The notes beneath the pieces are model-generated. The model had not been told where the DNA came from and searched no databases. It saw only the letters and a program-made list of their open reading frames with translations. The position numbers and the translations under genes were made by a program. This document shows, piece after piece, positions 34,051 to 37,199 of a DNA stretch of 37,199 bases. This stretch comes from Candidatus Andersenbacteria bacterium RIFCSPHIGHO2_02_FULL_46_16 (GTDB lineage Bacteria; Patescibacteriota; Andersenbacteria; UBA10190), in NCBI GenBank assembly GCA_001817065.1, contig MHHQ01000001.1, forward strand, positions 1 to 37,199, given 5' to 3'. Position 1 is the stretch's first letter. The number at the start of each line of letters is the position of its first letter.

Positions 34051-34575
34051 ATGGCAAAAAGCGAAGACCGCACGTGGGAAAATTTAGAGGATTTGTTGCG
34101 ACATATTGCCCAAGACCACACAGTGAGCACAATCGGTCCCGGTAGTGTAACCGATGCTGATTCGCACCCAGACGACGTCGCATCTTTCTGGTCCATTGAT
34201 GATCCTGGGGCTATAAATGGCCTCATCTATATGACAGTATTAGCTCAGAGAGAAGCTTTGCAAACAAAGAACCACCACCTTTTGCACGACGCTCGCCGAC
34301 TATTTGTTGGCTTAGTACAACTCCAAGAGCTAATGCAAGTGTTCCATCAGCACCCCAGATCAAGCATTACTCGCATCGGAGAAGCACTTGGTGGTCTCAG
34401 CCGCAATGGCGTCTACTGCCGCATTTCTATGGTTGGACTCCGTCCAGAGGATATTTGTGATCCCGCCATGACCATGATGCCTTTAGTTCATAAAAGTAAG
34501 GCACTCGGTCCGATCGCGCAAAAAATCCTTTCCCTTTCTGTCCACCCTGAAGTTATACAGCGGGAACAGAATTAG
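34051..34575 (+). CDS. Hypothetical soluble protein (174 aa)
   Basis: Start ATG 34051 with TAGGAG 8 nt upstream. The protein is helical and soluble: ENLEDLLRHIAQDH, DARRLFVGLVQLQELMQVF, ITRIGEALGGLSRNG. There are no transmembrane segments and no recognised motif. It is the first of four genes that all have a strong GGAGA-type Shine-Dalgarno. Confidence 0.6.
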   Translation: MAKSEDRTWENLEDLLRHIAQDHTVSTIGPGSVTDADSHPDDVASFWSIDDPGAINGLIYMTVLAQREALQTKNHHLLHDARRLFVGLVQLQELMQVFHQHPRSSITRIGEALGGLSRNGVYCRISMVGLRPEDICDPAMTMMPLVHKSKALGPIAQKILSLSVHPEVIQREQN

Positions 34576-34607
34576 CATTACCGCGCTTCCTCGCAAAGGA
34601 GACAAGC

Positions 34608-34883
34608 ATGTTGATCACAAGCCTTAAGATTGGTGTCGGGACCATGTTCCTGTCAATAATTACGTTACTTTTGTTTGACCGTTTCGCCAGCCCTAAATTC
34701 CAGCCAAGAGAACGTGCCCAACTTGACTATATGAAAGGTGAGTTTGCCTTCGGTGCAACAGCCCTGTGTTTATGCCTGGCAGTACTCGTAGAGGGTTGGG
34801 TGCCCTACCTGACTATTGGTCTTATCCTTTTCTTCTACGGGTCACTAATCTTTCTTACGCACACACTGACAAGCAAACCTTAA
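34608..34883 (+). CDS. Small membrane protein (91 aa)
   Basis: Three hydrophobic segments: KIGVGTMFLSIITLLLFD, FGATALCLCLAVLVEG and YLTIGLILFFYGSLIFL. RBS AAAGGAGACAAGC before the ATG. No family is recognised. A terminator lies 18 nt downstream. Confidence 0.65.
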   Translation: MLITSLKIGVGTMFLSIITLLLFDRFASPKFQPRERAQLDYMKGEFAFGATALCLCLAVLVEGWVPYLTIGLILFFYGSLIFLTHTLTSKP

Positions 34884-34901
34884 TCATTGACTATTAATTC
34901 A

Positions 34902-34936
34902 CCCCTCGCAGACCGCCTCTCTGCCCGGGGTTTTTT
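34902..34936 (+). terminator. Intrinsic terminator
   Basis: CCCC, TC, GCAGA, 7-nt loop, TCTGC, CC, GGGG, then six T. Same layout as the terminator at 35831. Confidence 0.8.
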
Positions 34937-35139
34937 ATACAGCAGGTGTAGCAAAAGCTAAAAATCAAAGAAAGTAAGATTGACTGCAGTAGCTCCCTGG
35001 CCTACTGTAAAGGCTTGTTCATTTTACAAATTATTTGGAGGATACCGTTAGTCGCGTAGAGTAAGCAGACGATCATTCCGTGTACCCGCTGCGTTCACTT
35101 TTCACCACCGTGTTTTACCAGCGAAAAGGGGAGACAAAA

Positions 35140-35400
35140 GTGCTAGAAGAGATCTTAAAATTGGCTGCCATTGTTGTCGTCACTGCAATGTCCGTATTTC
35201 TGTATGTCTACCCAGACACAACACCTCTTACCATCTTCGGCTATTTCTATGGGATATTCTATCTTCTGTTTGGCCTTGCTTGCTTATACGGCACGTTCTC
35301 TATGACCACAGATTCATTATTCTTTTTCTGGGTTGCGATAGTGATGTTATTCAACAGCTGTCTGACTTTTTACCGCCTGCTATTGCGTCCACCGGATTAA
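35140..35400 (+). CDS. Small membrane protein (86 aa)
   Basis: Start GTG 35140 after GGGGAGACAAAA; an in-frame GTG at 35080 would add 20 residues and has no RBS. Three hydrophobic segments: LAAIVVVTAMSVFLYVY, IFGYFYGIFYLLFGLACLYG and SLFFFWVAIVMLFNSCL. Shape and RBS are like its neighbours at 34608 and 35541. Confidence 0.6.
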   Translation: MLEEILKLAAIVVVTAMSVFLYVYPDTTPLTIFGYFYGIFYLLFGLACLYGTFSMTTDSLFFFWVAIVMLFNSCLTFYRLLLRPPD

Positions 35401-35540
35401 CCAATATGTCATGCAATAACCACACGCCAGCCGCTTACTGACCAAAATTTTACGCAAGTGGATGTCCATACCTGGCGTGGACGTAAGGGAATGATAGGAA
35501 TAGTGTAAACAACCCTTCCTAACCACTAGGAGACAAAGAA

Positions 35541-35825
35541 ATGGTCTATTACGTAATGAGTGTTGTGCTGTTATTATACGGACTGGCTTTGATTTGCAAC
35601 CTGTTCGCCATGCTGGTTCTAAGACGTCAGAACTTCTTCACGAAGGTTAAGGAATTTATTAGAGGACCATCATACATTGTATGGGCTACGTGCTTTTTCT
35701 ATTCAATGTACGTAACACCTACACAGAAGTACTGTTATTTTTCATCAGGCCTGATATTTCTTCTAATTGGTATCAGTTACCTCAAACGCGTTGCCCGTAC
35801 TCACTATTATTCCCCACACCCCTAA
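35541..35825 (+). CDS. Small membrane protein (94 aa)
   Basis: Begins MVYYVMSVVLLLYGLALICN (first helix). Two further hydrophobic stretches follow: YIVWATCFFYSMYV and YFSSGLIFLLIGISYL. It ends in a basic tail LKRVARTHYYSPHP. RBS AGGAGACAAAGAA. No family is recognised. Confidence 0.62.
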   Translation: MVYYVMSVVLLLYGLALICNLFAMLVLRRQNFFTKVKEFIRGPSYIVWATCFFYSMYVTPTQKYCYFSSGLIFLLIGISYLKRVARTHYYSPHP

Positions 35826-35830
35826 ACAAA

Positions 35831-35864
35831 CCCCCCTCAGCTTTCTTTCCTGCCGGGGTTTTTT
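35831..35864 (+). terminator. Intrinsic terminator
   Basis: CCCC-T-CAG, 9-nt loop, CTG-CC-GGGG, then six T. Confidence 0.82.
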
Positions 35865-36106
35865 CTTATCGTTAACGGCTCATTGACAGTGTTATCTGCA
35901 ATTACATATATCTATCTACAACGCTTGGATTTTATCCTTATCTTTGAGGGCTGGTCATCTTGTAATGTATTGTTTTAAACTTTGCGTTGTTATTTTACGT
36001 TTTTCGATTTACATTTTACTTTAGTATTTGTCTAGCCTGTCTGCCGTAGGTAGGGATTTCTTAAGTTTCTAATTTCTTATTTGTTGTAGGATAAATGCTT
36101 TAGGTC
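35865..36106. other. Intergenic leader region upstream of the methyltransferase
   Basis: No gene. TGTTATTTTACG followed by TTTTCG (about 35988-36007) also occurs upstream of comM (about 23350), so it may be a shared promoter-region motif. Confidence 0.4.
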
Positions 36107-36165
36107 TTGATTATTTGATATTTGGATTTGATTTGGCATTTGGATTTTGTAATTTGGATTTATTA
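36107..36165. repeat. CPR low-complexity repeat
   Basis: Units of ATTTGGATTTGATTTGGCAT ending 8 nt before the ATG at 36174. Confidence 0.8.
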
Positions 36166-36173
36166 TTACTCTT

Positions 36174-36761
36174 ATGTCTCTCAAGAAAACCACCCAAGAC
36201 CTGGTAGGGGAGCGCCCTACCCCAGAAGAGCTTAAAAAGCTTCCCCGCACGTCTCTCAACGTTGTCGTAGACAATGTCCGCAGTCTCGACAATGTCGGCA
36301 TGATCTTTCGCCTGTGCGAGTTAGCCCGCGTTGATCATCTCTATTTAGCCGGCTACACCGGCTATCCGCAGGAAAAAAGGGACAGTCGCCCTCCTCAAAT
36401 TATCGAGCGTCATAACCATCGCATTACTAAAACGGCCGTCTATGCCGTGCCGCATCAGCCCTGGACCCACATTGCTGACCCGGTCCCGACAGTCACGCAG
36501 CTCAAAGAAGAAAGCCACCAAATCATCTGCCTTGAGCAAACTAAGGAGAGCGTCCCTTACCATCAGGTACCGGCGTCAGATTACCGCCTGCCCATTACGT
36601 TAATTATCGGCCATGAACGGCTTGGCATCCGCGAAGAACTGATTAATTTAGCCGATCTAACTATAGAAATCCCTATTTTAGGTTTGGGTAACTCACATAA
36701 CGTCGCTACTGCCTGCGGCATTGTCCTTTATCACATCCTAGCCAAAACAGGTAATATTTGA
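36174..36761 (+). CDS. SpoU/TrmH-family RNA 2'-O-methyltransferase
   Basis: This 195-residue protein has the three motifs of the SPOUT trefoil-knot family: motif 1 NVVVDNVRSLDNVGMIFR (catalytic Arg within DNVGMIFR), motif 2 LPITLIIGHERLGI and motif 3 IEIPILGLGNSHNVATACGI. It transfers a methyl group from SAM to a ribose 2'-OH in tRNA or rRNA; the exact site is not assignable. It acts as a dimer in the cytoplasm. The N-terminal ~25 residues are charged. It stands alone, 71 nt before a tRNA-Arg gene. Confidence 0.9.
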   Translation: MSLKKTTQDLVGERPTPEELKKLPRTSLNVVVDNVRSLDNVGMIFRLCELARVDHLYLAGYTGYPQEKRDSRPPQIIERHNHRITKTAVYAVPHQPWTHIADPVPTVTQLKEESHQIICLEQTKESVPYHQVPASDYRLPITLIIGHERLGIREELINLADLTIEIPILGLGNSHNVATACGIVLYHILAKTGNI

Positions 36762-36799
36762 TATAACTCAATCACATTTGAACGTTAAATCGTTTTTGT

Positions 36800-36828
36800 T
36801 ATTTGGATTTTGACATTTGAAATTTAAT
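36800..36828. repeat. CPR low-complexity repeat
   Basis: ATTTGGATTTTGACATTTG directly upstream of tRNA-Arg(TCG). Confidence 0.75.
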
Positions 36829-36832
36829 GCAT

Positions 36833-36906
36833 GCACCCGTAGCTCAATCGGATAGAGCGCCAGACTTCGGATCTGGAGGTTGCAAGTTCGAGTCTTGCCG
36901 GGTGCA
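36833..36906 (+). tRNA. tRNA-Arg (TCG)
   Basis: Acceptor GCACCCG/CGGGTGC, D-arm GCTCAATCGGATAGAGC, anticodon stem-loop CCAGA-CTTCGGA-TCTGG (anticodon TCG) and T-arm GCAAGTTCGAGTCTTGC, shared with tRNA-Arg(TCT). CCA is not encoded. Confidence 0.95.
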
Positions 36907-36976
36907 CAAAAAAACAAGCCAGATCAGCGCTAACAGTTGATTATTATCAAACTAACCGTTTTTGAGCCATCAGGCG

Positions 36977-36997
36977 AAAACCCGCCGTATTGGCGGG
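36977..36997 (-). terminator. Hairpin between tRNA-Arg and its duplicated 3' end
   Basis: CCCGCC-GTATT-GGCGGG with four T on the minus side. Confidence 0.45.
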
Positions 36998-37018
36998 CGA
37001 GTCTTGCCGGGTGCACAA
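36998..37018 (+). repeat. Duplicated 3' end of tRNA-Arg(TCG)
   Basis: The 21 bp here are identical to the tRNA 3' end and its first downstream bases at 36889-36909, 109 bp away (core GTCTTGCCGGGTGCACAA). Such a copy is what an att site looks like. Confidence 0.75.
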
Positions 37019-37162
37019 TCAGGACAACTCGTCAGACAGATTAAACGCATCAAGCAATCCTGCCCTCTCACGCCCAGAACCGGGAATGGCTTAATGAGGA
37101 GGTATAAATTTTTAGAAATAAAGGCATATAGCCAGCCTCACTTTTTGGTGTACGATAAAACC

Positions 37163-37199
37163 ATGCCACACTCCTTCGAAAACCCCTTCATACCAAAGC
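37163..37199 (+). CDS. Start of a gene running off the window
   Basis: ATG 37163 reads MPHSFENPFIPK to the edge. TACGAT lies 6 nt upstream, the same leaderless spacing seen at 17634 and 8668. Too short to identify. Confidence 0.4.
   Translation, partial: MPHSFENPFIPK

Overview
The window looks like a chromosomal segment of a Patescibacteria (CPR) bacterium. The case rests on the many very small proteins, one giant LamG-type surface protein, a Y1/RAYT transposase with palindromes, four-helix-bundle and DUF3800 genes, and the intergenic low-complexity repeat built on ATTTGGATTTTGACATTTGG, which I associate with CPR genomes. TGA is used as a normal stop (for example comM), so UGA is not recoded. 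Lineage cannot be fixed further from the sequence alone.

Layout. 1-5.3 kb: the tail of a repeat-rich surface protein, a GIY-YIG gene, then an accessory island with a 184-aa unknown, two DUF3800 genes and a four-helix-bundle gene. Between these plus-strand genes lie four minus-strand units, each a promoter followed at once by a covarying hairpin (candidate ~45-nt RNAs), and one ~200-nt multi-hairpin ncRNA candidate. 5.3-15.4 kb: one 3,370-residue secreted/anchored protein with four LamG modules in a 2.4-kb internal duplication. It contains an in-frame insertion that carries two tiny membrane-protein genes on the opposite strand with their own promoter and terminator. 15.4-17.6 kb: a RAYT transposase whose 5' end is duplicated (172 bp) on the far side of an HATPase/STAS-like gene pair. 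17.6-22.3 kb: membrane protein, LCAT-like lipase, anchored coiled-coil protein, zinc-ribbon protein and Excalibur protein.

22.3-30.7 kb: a SIMPL pseudogene, comM, a structured inverted-repeat element, a sensor histidine kinase, a PD40 propeller gene, an NYN nuclease, and a SAM-I riboswitch upstream of a truncated duplicate of the kinase ATPase domain. A methyltransferase and tRNA-His follow. Several of these genes are flanked by direct repeats, as if cargo had been dropped in repeatedly. 31.1-34 kb: tRNA-Arg(TCT), a large serine recombinase inside 100-bp inverted repeats, and a secreted Cys-rich protein inside a second inverted repeat. The two repeat pairs meet at a shared GCACCA core. 34-37.2 kb: one soluble and three small membrane proteins with strong Shine-Dalgarno sites, a SpoU-type rRNA/tRNA methyltransferase, tRNA-Arg(TCG) with a duplicated 3' end, and the start of another gene.

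Main leads: the hairpin-RNA/DUF3800 island, the antisense operon inside the giant surface gene, the orphan SAM-I riboswitch, and the recombinase-linked inverted-repeat modules. All homology calls are from reading motifs; no database search was run.
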